The translations under genes and the position numbers were made by a program. From positions 1 to 24,217 of the forward strand of contig DATEQV010000543.1 in assembly GCA_035272265.1 (NCBI GenBank): 24,217 nucleotides of DNA. Direction: 5' to 3'. Positions 15,367 to 22,312 of this stretch are shown in pieces (position 1 is the stretch's first letter; every line of letters starts with the position of its first letter). The DNA is from Acidisphaera sp035272265 (GTDB lineage: Bacteria; Pseudomonadota; Alphaproteobacteria; Acetobacterales; Acetobacteraceae). The notes beneath the pieces are model-generated. The model was not told the DNA's origin, made no database searches, and saw only the letters and a list, made by a program, of their open reading frames with translations.

Positions 15367-16254
15367 TCAAGCTCGCCGCGGCATCGCGCGGTCGATCTCG
15401 GCGGCGCTCGGCAAGCTGGCCTGTGTGCCCATGCGCGTGCAGGCAAGGCCGGCCGCAACGATGGCGCGGAAGGTTGCATCCGCCAGCGTCGCGCCGCGGT
15501 CGAGCGCCGCGCCGAGCACCCCGACAAAGCCGTCCCCCGCCCCCGCGGTGTCCACGGCAGCGACCTGCATTGCGGGGACGCTGGCGTTGCCTGCCGCACA
15601 CGCGAACTCGGCGCCGCGACTGCCGAGCGTGCGCACCACGTCCACTCCGAGCGCCGCACGCAACGCAGCCGCATCGCTGCCGGAACCCAGCTGGCCGGCA
15701 AGCCACGCCGCCTCGCTGTCGTTGACCACCAGCACGTCGAGCGCGCGCAGTGCGTCCGCCGCGATCGCGCCTGCCGGCGCCAGGTTCAGCACCACCCGGG
15801 CACCGCGGGCGCGGGCCCGGCGGATCAGCGCCACGTTCTCCCCGGCCTGAACTTCCATCTGCAACAGCAGGGTCGTCGCCGGCCCCAGCAGCGCGTCCTC
15901 GACCTGCGCCGCCCTCGCGGAGAGGTTGGCGCCCGCGCCGACGGCGATCATGTTCTCGCCTGCCTCGTCGACGATCACCGCCGCGCAGCCGGTCGGCACG
16001 CCGGCGATGCGGGTCACTCGGCTGGTGTCGACATCCTGCATCCCGGCCAGCGCTGCGTCCGCCAGCGCATCGTCGCCGACCGCGCCCGCGAGCACGACGC
16101 GAGCGCCGTCACGCGCCGCCGCCACGGCCTGGTTCGCGCCCTTGCCGCCCGGCATCTGCACCGCTTGCGGCGCAAGCTTGGTCTCGCCCGGAAGCGGCAG
16201 CGCCGGGACACGGAAGATCAGATCGAAGTTGACCGACCCGAACACGACCAGCAC
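15367..16254 (-). CDS. rbsK: Ribokinase-like PfkB-family sugar kinase
   Basis: A 295-residue PfkB-fold kinase; ribokinase phosphorylates ribose at O5 for entry to the pentose phosphate pathway. PfkB signature 1 is seen as MPGGKGANQAVAAARDG (from residue 34), and signature 2 as DTAGAGDGFVG (235-245) with catalytic base Asp241. The N-terminal GSVNFDLIFRV fits the group. The start is GTG 16254, with AGGAGG 6 nt upstream. No ribose transporter or repressor lies nearby, so the sugar could also be another pentose, nucleoside or similar compound. It follows the metallophosphoesterase gene by 25 nt on the same strand and is probably co-transcribed. Confidence 0.88.
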   Translation of the reverse strand: MLVVFGSVNFDLIFRVPALPLPGETKLAPQAVQMPGGKGANQAVAAARDGARVVLAGAVGDDALADAALAGMQDVDTSRVTRIAGVPTGCAAVIVDEAGENMIAVGAGANLSARAAQVEDALLGPATTLLLQMEVQAGENVALIRRARARGARVVLNLAPAGAIAADALRALDVLVVNDSEAAWLAGQLGSGSDAAALRAALGVDVVRTLGSRGAEFACAAGNASVPAMQVAAVDTAGAGDGFVGVLGAALDRGATLADATFRAIVAAGLACTRMGTQASLPSAAEIDRAMPRRA

Positions 16255-16279
16255 GCAAGCCTCCTGCCGCGCGGCGCGC

Positions 16280-17599
16280 TCAGAGCGACTCGGAGAAGAT
16301 CAGCTCCGACCCGTCATGGTCCTGGAAGTAGTCGGCCCGGCCGGTGCCGTCCGCGCCGAGACGCAGCACGGTGAAGCCGTGCGTGTAGATGTCGCCCTCC
16401 CGGCCGAGCTGTGCCGGCAGCAGCGGCGGCGGGTTGCGCAGCTTCGCCAGCGGGTCGGTCTCGTCATGCCCGCTGAACACCGGCACCGCGCCGCAGCCGA
16501 TGCAGCGGCCTTTCTCCAGCCCGGCATACGGCGCGTAGACCGTCAGTGCATGCTCGTGGCCCCAGAACCAGGCGGCGATCGGCTTGCGCGCGGCCTGCAC
16601 GAACCGCTGGTAGCTCTTGGCGAGCTTCGGGTTGACCGGGTCGAGCGAGCCATCCTCCCCCGCCGGCCCGATCTGTGACAGCGCCGAGAACAGCTGATGG
16701 TGCGACAGCAGGATGGTGCGGCCGGGGAACTCGGCGAGGCGTGCGGTCAGCCAGTCCTCCTCGTCCTGCTCCAGATAGGTCAGGATCGAGACCACATTCT
16801 CCGGATCGTAGTCGTGCAGCCCGGTGTCCATCGCCAGCAGCTGCCACGAATTGTCGGTCGCGCGCAGGCAGAAGAAGCTGGCCGGCTGGCGCATCGGCGG
16901 CTCGTTGAGCGTCTTGATCAGCCCGTAATAGCCCTCGCCCCCCGAGTACATGTCGTGGTTGCCGACCAGCGTGAACACCGGGAGCTTGGTGTGGGCGCGG
17001 TCGAACACGCGATCCACGGGCACGCGGAAGTTCGCCTCGCACTCGGCTGGCGTGCCCGAATAGTAGATGTCGCCGAGATGGATTAGCAGGTCCGGCTTCT
17101 GCTCCGCGACTTCCTGCAGCAGGCGCAGCGCCGCGCCGGTCCCGGTCCCCCAGTCGGCGATCACCGCCACCGTCGCGCCCGGCTTCATCGGCAACACGGT
17201 GTTGCCCACGGTTGCGGCGCGCACGTAGGGGATCGTGTCGCGGGCGCCGCCATTGCCGAGCAGGCCGGCATGGTCGAGCAGCGTGCGCGCCCAGTTCGGG
17301 TCGCATGTGCCGTAGACCAGTTCGTCGCGCAGCTGCGCCGCCCGCGAGTGATCGCCCGTCGCGACGGCCCTCAGCAGGTCGAAGCCGAGCCGCGCGCAGG
17401 TCCAGGCCGAGGCGCTGACCGTCGGCGGCGGCGTCTCCTTGAGGGCCACGCCCTGGCTCTGCTGTGCGGCGATCTGTGCGGCCGCGCGCTCCAGCCCGCT
17501 GCTCGTCCCCGCCTGCTGCGCCTGCCGCGCGGTCTCGCTGGCCGCCGACTGGAACACGGACAGAAAGTGATCCCGCACCGTCGGCAATTCGAAACCCAT
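16280..17599 (-). CDS. Calcineurin-like metallophosphoesterase
   Basis: A 439-residue protein with a helical N-terminal region (about 1-110, Ala/Gln-rich) and a metallophosphoesterase domain. The dinuclear metal motifs are IADWG (Asp149 in place of the usual D-x-H; Trp stands at x and Gly at the His position), GDIYYSG (Asp177), GNHD (214-216), SHH (His300/301) and GHEH (347-350). The D-W-G form recalls purple-acid-phosphatase-like members. No signal peptide is visible, so it is probably cytoplasmic. The start ATG 17599 is preferred over the upstream 17683 because AAGGGGAC lies about 8 nt before it and the upstream piece is Arg/Ser-rich shadow overlapping the XRE gene. The substrate is unknown. 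It is followed by the sugar kinase gene. Confidence 0.9.
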   Translation of the reverse strand: MGFELPTVRDHFLSVFQSAASETARQAQQAGTSSGLERAAAQIAAQQSQGVALKETPPPTVSASAWTCARLGFDLLRAVATGDHSRAAQLRDELVYGTCDPNWARTLLDHAGLLGNGGARDTIPYVRAATVGNTVLPMKPGATVAVIADWGTGTGAALRLLQEVAEQKPDLLIHLGDIYYSGTPAECEANFRVPVDRVFDRAHTKLPVFTLVGNHDMYSGGEGYYGLIKTLNEPPMRQPASFFCLRATDNSWQLLAMDTGLHDYDPENVVSILTYLEQDEEDWLTARLAEFPGRTILLSHHQLFSALSQIGPAGEDGSLDPVNPKLAKSYQRFVQAARKPIAAWFWGHEHALTVYAPYAGLEKGRCIGCGAVPVFSGHDETDPLAKLRNPPPLLPAQLGREGDIYTHGFTVLRLGADGTGRADYFQDHDGSELIFSESL

Positions 17600-17621
17600 C
17601 GCGCCGTCCCCTTGTTCCGGA

Positions 17622-18146
17622 TCAGCCGAGCACCGGCTCCGAGATCGCTTCCTCGACGATGGCGGGCGCATGGGCGAAGGCACGCATCAAATTGAGCGTC
17701 GCGCTGTCCGGCTGGTTGCGCCCCTGCTCCCAGTTCTGCAGCGTGCGGACGTCGACGTTCAGGATGGCCGCATATTCGGCTTGCGACATGTCCTGCCGCT
17801 TGCGCAAATCGACGATCTCCGTAGCGGCATCTGTGGTCTGACGACTGACCCGCACCTCGATGCCCAATGCCGCAAGCCATTGCGCGAGATGCGGCAGGTT
17901 CGTGTGTGATGCGACCGGACACGTCGCCCAGTCGCTCGCCGTCAGGCGTGTGACCGCACGATGGGCTTCCGACAGTCGCGCGCCCGCGTCGACCAACAGC
18001 TTGACTGCCGGCACTCGGTCCGGGATCGGCGCGGCACGGCGCAGGATCAGGGCTATGCCGGGATCAGATGCGGCGCGGCCGCGGGGTTCTTCCGGGATTG
18101 GCCCCAGTCGTCCGAGTACCGCCCTCAATTCGGAGTTCGTCGACAC
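17622..18146 (-). CDS. XRE-family regulator with unusual N-terminal domain (antitoxin-like)
   Basis: A 174-residue protein. Residues about 113-157 form an XRE helix-turn-helix of the NadS/HigA-like antitoxin kind (MSQAEYAAILNVDVRTLQNW, EQGRNQPD). The N-terminal 100 residues include AVKLLVDAGARLSEAHRAV and LPHLAQWLAALGIEVRV. This alternation resembles the small alpha/beta fold of the ribosomal L7/L12 C-terminal or ClpS type, a tentative reading. The start is GTG 18146 with AAGGAGGA 6 nt upstream; both start and ribosome site lie inside the preceding gene, giving an 83-nt overlap in another frame. The layout (unknown small protein first, HTH protein second) is that of a reversed toxin-antitoxin pair, with this as the likely repressor. 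Confidence 0.85.
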   Translation of the reverse strand: MSTNSELRAVLGRLGPIPEEPRGRAASDPGIALILRRAAPIPDRVPAVKLLVDAGARLSEAHRAVTRLTASDWATCPVASHTNLPHLAQWLAALGIEVRVSRQTTDAATEIVDLRKRQDMSQAEYAAILNVDVRTLQNWEQGRNQPDSATLNLMRAFAHAPAIVEEAISEPVLG

Positions 18147-18360
18147 CCAATTCCTCCTTCAAGGCACGCGCCACCGACCGCAGCCACCGAATTCCGACCC
18201 GGTTCGCACCGGGGCCGTGAACGTCCATTGACCGCAACACCAATGTCCTCGGTGAGGGGATGTCCACGATCGCCATCACCTCGATCCACGCACGCTCGTC
18301 GGATACGACGACATGGATGTAGCCGTTGTCGAAGTCGACGATCTCGACCTCAAGCGGCAT
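18064..18360 (-). CDS. Small protein of unknown function, possible toxin partner
   Basis: A 98-residue product with coding-type composition (MPLEVEIVDFDNGYIHVVV, three beta-rich stretches). A helix (IRWLRSVARALKEELGVDEL) is followed by a basic tail containing GGTRTTGANPGR and ending PRPRRI. A strand-helix-strand core with a Gly/Arg tail would suit a small nuclease or toxin C-terminal domain, but I do not recognise the family. No ribosome site precedes ATG 18360, and an in-frame TAA two codons upstream fixes the frame's limit. The last 83 nt overlap the XRE gene and supply its ribosome site, so the two must be co-expressed. It lies 29 nt after thyX and may be co-transcribed with it. Confidence 0.7.
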   Translation of the reverse strand: MPLEVEIVDFDNGYIHVVVSDERAWIEVMAIVDIPSPRTLVLRSMDVHGPGANRVGIRWLRSVARALKEELGVDELRIEGGTRTTGANPGRTPRPRRI

Positions 18361-18389
18361 CAGTTACTACGCGATCCGCGTAGGCACCG

Positions 18390-19331
18390 TCAAGCCCGGC
18401 CACCACCAACCGCCGCCTCGAACTCCGCCCACTCCCGCTTGCTCAGCCCGCTCTCGGCCTGCCCCACGCGCTCGCCCGCCAGCATCCGGCGCAGCACGGC
18501 CAGCATCGGCGCGGACAGCGTCACCGCGCCCAGCCGGTAGTCGCGGAACGCCGCCGCGGTCAGCGGTACCCAGGCATCGACCATCGCCATGATCGCGTCG
18601 GCATAGGCCTGGATTTCGTACTGCGCATGGGCATCCGCCCGCAGCGACAGGAAGTGCAGCAAATTGTGCAGGTCGATCTTCCAGTACCACTGGGTGTACG
18701 TGTTCAGCGTCAGGTTCATCCGCGCCAGCTCGCGGGCCAGGCCGTCCCGCGACGGGTCCGTCTTCTCGCCGTCCGCGCCCTCGTTCAGCATCGCCTGGTA
18801 GTGGTCGTGGCAGCGCGACGCATCCGCGCGCAGCGTATCCAGCACCCAGGCCGCTTCCTCGCCGCGCAGCACCTCCCCGCGCCCCTGGCGGTTGGTGCTC
18901 GATTGCGCGGCCAGATGCTCGCGAGCCGGGATGTAGAATTCCCGGTCCAGCACCGAATACCGGGCGGAGTACTCGTTCACGTTGGCGGTGCGGTGCCGGA
19001 TCCACTGCCGGGCCACGAAGATCGGCAGCTTTACGTGCAGCTTGATCTCGCACATCTCGAACGGCGTGGAGTGGCGGTGGCGCATGAGGTAGCGGATCAG
19101 CCCGGCATCCTCCGACACCCGCCGCGTTCCCCGGCCGTAGGACACCCGCGCGGCCTGCACCACGGCCGCGTCGTCGCCCATGTAGTCGATCACCCGGACG
19201 AAACCGTGATCGAGCACCGGGACCGGCGTGAACAGACGCTCCTCCAGCGCGGCCACGGTCGGCCGGCGCGTCTCGGCCAGATGTGCGCGCTGGGCCTCGA
19301 TTTCGGCGGCCTGAGCCTCGGTCAGCTCCAT
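18390..19331 (-). CDS. thyX: Flavin-dependent thymidylate synthase ThyX
   Basis: ThyX makes dTMP from dUMP using methylenetetrahydrofolate, FAD and NADPH, without producing dihydrofolate. The 313-residue product carries the diagnostic ThyX motif RHR-x-x-x-x-N-E-x-S-x-R-Y at 112-125 (RHRTANVNEYSARY). The Ser before the motif's NE is replaced by Val, within the tolerated range. HSTPFEMCEIKLHVKLPIFVARQW precedes it, and RMNLTLNTYTQWYWKIDLHN carries the second nucleotide-binding region. GGAAGGAT is about 8 nt before ATG 19331. The gene diverges from ssrA and begins the minus-strand run that continues through the toxin-antitoxin-like pair. Confidence 0.97.
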   Translation of the reverse strand: MELTEAQAAEIEAQRAHLAETRRPTVAALEERLFTPVPVLDHGFVRVIDYMGDDAAVVQAARVSYGRGTRRVSEDAGLIRYLMRHRHSTPFEMCEIKLHVKLPIFVARQWIRHRTANVNEYSARYSVLDREFYIPAREHLAAQSSTNRQGRGEVLRGEEAAWVLDTLRADASRCHDHYQAMLNEGADGEKTDPSRDGLARELARMNLTLNTYTQWYWKIDLHNLLHFLSLRADAHAQYEIQAYADAIMAMVDAWVPLTAAAFRDYRLGAVTLSAPMLAVLRRMLAGERVGQAESGLSKREWAEFEAAVGGGRA

Positions 19332-19348
19332 CGTCCGAATCCTTCCGC

Positions 19349-19377
19349 TGGAATCGGCGCTCAGTTTCGCCTATATG
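19349..19377 (+). promoter_or_regulatory. Candidate ssrA promoter
   Basis: TATATG (19372-19377) is a good -10 box in an otherwise GC-rich gap. With 17-nt spacing the -35 would be TGGAAT (19349-19354), which is a poor match. Transcription would begin near 19383, just before the acceptor piece of ssrA. The box overlaps the thyX leader on the other strand. Confidence 0.35.
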
Positions 19378-19382
19378 ACAGG

Positions 19383-19690
19383 GGCTGCCTAATCAGCGGC
19401 TATGGCGATAAACGGTGCGTGGAATAAGCGTTGTGGACCCGGGGGCAGTACCCGGCGCCTCCACCATAGGGGGGCGAAACAGGCTCGACACGCGCGGTAA
19501 AGACACACTTTTCGCTCGGCATGGTTCCGCCGTTATCGGGCCATTCCACAAGTGCCAATGACAATCATGAGGCGCTCGCTGTCGCTGCATAAGCGATAAG
19601 CGCGGTTCGGGGGGGCACCGGGCAACAGAAGCCCCCCCACTGCGCCGCAGCCCCGCACCGACCGCCGCGTTCGCCCGGCCGGGTGCAGCG
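19383..19690 (+). ncRNA. ssrA: Circularly permuted two-piece tmRNA (alphaproteobacterial type)
   Basis: tmRNA with SmpB frees ribosomes stalled on broken mRNAs and adds a degradation tag. Here the 3' (acceptor) half comes first: T-arm CCGGG-loop-CCCGG (19439-19455), acceptor strand CGCCTCC (19456-19462), A, then encoded CCA (19464-19466). After a 3-nt spacer the 5' strand GGGGGCG (19470-19476) begins and pairs with CGCCTCC, with a G-U at the third pair as AlaRS requires. Then comes the tmRNA-like D-region GGCTCGAC. GCGTTGTG before the T-arm can pair with CGACACGC after the D-region (helix 2). The tag frame is 19554-19592. Strong G/C stems follow (19613-19638 and 19655-19686). Both outer ends are estimates. 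Removal of the spacer yields two separate RNA pieces. Confidence 0.93.
19554..19592 (+). other. tmRNA tag reading frame
   Basis: Codons from GCC 19554 to TAA 19590-19592 encode ANDNHEALAVAA. The AND start and the hydrophobic AVAA end are standard tmRNA tag features, recognised by SspB (N-terminal part) and ClpX (C-terminal AA). The resume codon is taken as GCC, by analogy with the GUC-GCA junction of other tmRNAs (here AGT-GCC). Confidence 0.9.
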
Positions 19691-19732
19691 CCCCCGTTGG
19701 CGTAGCCGTTGACGCAGGGTAGAGACTAAAAA

Positions 19733-20257
19733 ATGACCGATACCCCGCCCGAAAGCCTGCTGCCCTACGAGCGCTGGACCGAGGACGCGCTGCGCCAGGT
19801 GGTGGCGCGCGCACTGTCCTTCGTCGCCGCCAACGGGCTGCCCGGCGAGCACCATTTCTACATCAGCTTCCGCACCGACCACCCCGGCGTCGTCGTCCCG
19901 CCGCGCCTGCGCTCGCAGTATCCGCGCGAGATGACGATCGTGCTGCAACACCAGTTCTGGGAGTTGACGGTGGACCGCGAGGCGGAGCTGTTCTCCGTCG
20001 GCCTGTCGTTCGGCGGCGTACCCGCCACGCTCGCCGTCCCGTTTGCCGCGCTGACCGGCTTCGCCGATCCGCATGTCCGCTTCGGCCTGCAGTTCGGCAG
20101 CGACGGCGCGGCCAACGACGCCGAGCCCGAGGACGAAGCTCCGCCCGAAGCCGCCGAGACCGCCGAGCCCGAAGCCGAGGCAGCGGGCGAAGCGAAGCCG
20201 CCCGCACACCAGGTCGTCAGCCTCGACGCGTTCCGCCGCCGCCCCGCGAAGGAGTGA
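19733..20257 (+). CDS. sspB: SspB, ClpXP adaptor (alphaproteobacterial type)
   Basis: SspB delivers ssrA-tagged proteins to the ClpXP protease. The 174-residue product has the tag-binding fold (LPYERWTEDALRQVVARAL, GEHHFYISFRT, VPPRLRSQYPREMTIVLQHQ, FGGVPATLAVPFAALTGFAD). A long acidic, Ala/Glu/Pro-rich flexible linker follows, then a C-terminal ClpX-binding motif (VVSLDAFRRRP). It lies directly downstream of ssrA on the same strand. No good ribosome site precedes ATG 19733. A weak TTGGCG/TAGAGA pair 17 nt apart (19697-19725) would start transcription almost at the ATG, so a leaderless mRNA is possible. Its last codons AAGGAG serve as the ribosome site of the fumarase gene. Confidence 0.95.
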   Translation: MTDTPPESLLPYERWTEDALRQVVARALSFVAANGLPGEHHFYISFRTDHPGVVVPPRLRSQYPREMTIVLQHQFWELTVDREAELFSVGLSFGGVPATLAVPFAALTGFADPHVRFGLQFGSDGAANDAEPEDEAPPEAAETAEPEAEAAGEAKPPAHQVVSLDAFRRRPAKE

Positions 20258-20261
20258 GAAC

Positions 20262-21908
20262 ATGGACACGCTGCCGCCGCGCTCGCCCGGCTTCGCCTAC
20301 ACGCCGATGTTTCCGCTCGGCCCCGGCGACACGCCCTGGAAGAAGCTGGAGATCGCAGGCGTCTCCACCGCCACCTGCGACGGCCGCACGATCCTGAAGA
20401 TCGCGCCCGACGCGCTGAGCGAGCTGGCGTTCCGCGCCTTCCACGACGTCTCGCACCTGCTGCGCCCGTCGCACCTCGCGAGCCTGCGCCGCATCCTCGA
20501 CGACCCCGAAGCGAGCGACAACGACCGGTTCGTGGCACTCGACCTCCTGCGCAACGCCAACATCGCCGCCGGCGGCATCCTGCCGATGTGCCAGGACACC
20601 GGCACCGCCATCGTGTTCGGCAAGAAGGGCCAGCGCGTGTGGGTCGAGGGCAACGAGGAGGAGGCGCTCAGCTACGGCGTACACCGCACCTACACCGAGA
20701 CCAATCTGCGCTACTCGCAGATGGCGCCGGTCTCGATGTACGAGGAGGTGAACACCGGCAACAACCTGCCGGTGCAGTTCGACATCCTGGCCGCGCCCGG
20801 CGAGGACCATGCGGACGAATTCCATATGATGTTCGTCGCCAAGGGCGGCGGGTCCGCGAACAAGACGTTCCTGTATCAGGAGACGCGCGCGATCCTGAAC
20901 CCCGAACGACTGCTGAATTTCATCGAGACCAAGATCAAGACGCTCGGCACCAGCGCCTGCCCGCCCTACCACCTCGCGATCGTCATCGGCGGCATCAGCG
21001 CCGAGGCCACGCTGAAGACGGTGAAGCTCGCCTCGACCCACTGGCTCGACGCGCTGCCGACCGAGGGCAGCCGCACCGGCCACGCCTTCCGCGATCTGGC
21101 GATGGAACAGCAGGTGCTGGACCTGAGCCGACGCACCGGCATCGGCGCGCAGTTCGGCGGCAAGTATTTCTGCCACGACGTGCGCGTCGTCCGCCTGCCG
21201 CGCCACGGCGCGAGCCTGCCGGTGGGCATCGGCGTCTCGTGCAGCGCCGACCGCCAGATCCTGGCGAAGATCACGCCCGAAGGCGTGTTCCTCGAAGCGC
21301 TTGAGACCGACCCGGCGCGCTTCCTGCCCGAGACGACGGACGCGCATCTCGGCGGCGATGCGGTGGCGATCGACCTCAACCAGCCGATGACCGCCATCCG
21401 CGCGCAGCTCTCGGCACTTCCCGTGCGCACCCGCGTGATGCTGACCGGCACGATGGTCGTCGCGCGCGACATCGCGCACGCCAAGCTGAAGGAGCGGCTG
21501 GACCGCGGCGAAGGCCTGCCCGATTACATCCGCAATCACCCGGTCTACTACGCCGGCCCCGCCAAGACGCCCGCGGGCTACGCCACCGGCAGCTTCGGCC
21601 CGACCACCGCCGGCCGTATGGACAGCTATGTCGACCAGTTCCAGGCCGCCGGCGGCAGCATGGTGATGCTGGCGAAGGGCAACCGGTCGCGCGCGGTGCG
21701 CGAGGCGTGCCGGAAATACGGCGGCTTCTATCTCGGCAGCGTCGGCGGCCCGGCCGCACGGCTCGCGCGCGACTGCATCCGCAAGGTCGAGGTGCTGGAA
21801 TATCCGGAACTCGGCATGGAGGCGGTCTGGCGGATCGAGGTGGAGGACTTCCCGGCCTTCATCGTGATCGACGACAAGGGGAACGATTTCTACGAGGGGC
21901 TGGAATAG
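20262..21908 (+). CDS. fumA: Fumarate hydratase, class I (iron-sulfur)
   Basis: Class I fumarase interconverts fumarate and L-malate in the TCA cycle and uses an oxygen-sensitive 4Fe-4S cluster. The 548-residue product has the same length as E. coli FumA, with an N-terminal alpha domain and C-terminal beta domain fused. The three expected cluster ligands are Cys110 (LPMCQDTGT), Cys233 (SACPPYH) and Cys327 (GVSCSADR). The catalytic beta-domain stretches LTGTMVVARDIAHAK and YYAGPAKTP are intact, as is SFGPTTAGRMD. ATG 20262 follows AAGGAG by 7 nt, only 4 nt after sspB. The frame is open further upstream inside sspB, but that part is shadow. The symbol could equally be fumB. Confidence 0.95.
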   Translation: MDTLPPRSPGFAYTPMFPLGPGDTPWKKLEIAGVSTATCDGRTILKIAPDALSELAFRAFHDVSHLLRPSHLASLRRILDDPEASDNDRFVALDLLRNANIAAGGILPMCQDTGTAIVFGKKGQRVWVEGNEEEALSYGVHRTYTETNLRYSQMAPVSMYEEVNTGNNLPVQFDILAAPGEDHADEFHMMFVAKGGGSANKTFLYQETRAILNPERLLNFIETKIKTLGTSACPPYHLAIVIGGISAEATLKTVKLASTHWLDALPTEGSRTGHAFRDLAMEQQVLDLSRRTGIGAQFGGKYFCHDVRVVRLPRHGASLPVGIGVSCSADRQILAKITPEGVFLEALETDPARFLPETTDAHLGGDAVAIDLNQPMTAIRAQLSALPVRTRVMLTGTMVVARDIAHAKLKERLDRGEGLPDYIRNHPVYYAGPAKTPAGYATGSFGPTTAGRMDSYVDQFQAAGGSMVMLAKGNRSRAVREACRKYGGFYLGSVGGPAARLARDCIRKVEVLEYPELGMEAVWRIEVEDFPAFIVIDDKGNDFYEGLE

Positions 21909-21910
21909 AC

Positions 21911-22312
21911 GTGCGTTTCACCGTCGATCGTCTCGACCACATCGTCATCAACTGCCGCGACGTGGACATCACCGCCGCGTGGTATCAGCGCGTGCTGGGG
22001 ATGGAGCGCGAGGAGTTCGGCCCCGACAGCCGCACCGCGCTGAAATTCGGCGGCCAGAAGATCAACCTCCGCCCGTACGACCACGACATCCGCGTCTGGC
22101 ACACCGGCGTGAACTCCGCCGCCGGCTCGCAGGATTTGTGCTTCATCACCGCCGTCGGCCCGGAGGACGTGATCGAGCACCTGCAATCCTGCCGCGTGAC
22201 GATCGAAGCGGGACCGGTGCAGAAGGAAGGCGCGCTCGGGCCGATCATGTCCGTCTACTGCCGGGACCCGGACGGCAACCTGATCGAGATCTCGTCGTAC
22301 ATGTCGGAGTGA
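21911..22312 (+). CDS. VOC-family (glyoxalase/dioxygenase fold) protein
   Basis: A 133-residue single-unit pair of beta-alpha-beta-beta-beta modules. It begins VRFTVDRLDHIVINCRDV and ends DPDGNLIEISSYMSE, the standard ends of the GLOD5-like VOC group. Likely metal ligands include His10 and Glu126. Members of this superfamily include glyoxalase I, dioxygenases and resistance proteins; which one this is cannot be decided. The start is GTG 21911, two nt after the fumarase stop, with AGGGGC in the fumarase end as a weak ribosome site. Its own stop overlaps the queA start (GTGA). It is thus part of the sspB-fumA-VOC-queA transcription unit. Confidence 0.87.
   Translation: MRFTVDRLDHIVINCRDVDITAAWYQRVLGMEREEFGPDSRTALKFGGQKINLRPYDHDIRVWHTGVNSAAGSQDLCFITAVGPEDVIEHLQSCRVTIEAGPVQKEGALGPIMSVYCRDPDGNLIEISSYMSE

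Noticed and set aside
19431..19466. A conventional tRNA gene ending in encoded CCA
   Set aside because: No anticodon arm; the 5' acceptor strand lies downstream of the CCA, which is the permuted tmRNA arrangement.
20073..20261. Upstream extension of the fumarase frame into sspB
   Set aside because: Overlaps a real gene; ATG 20262 has a perfect ribosome site and gives the FumA length.
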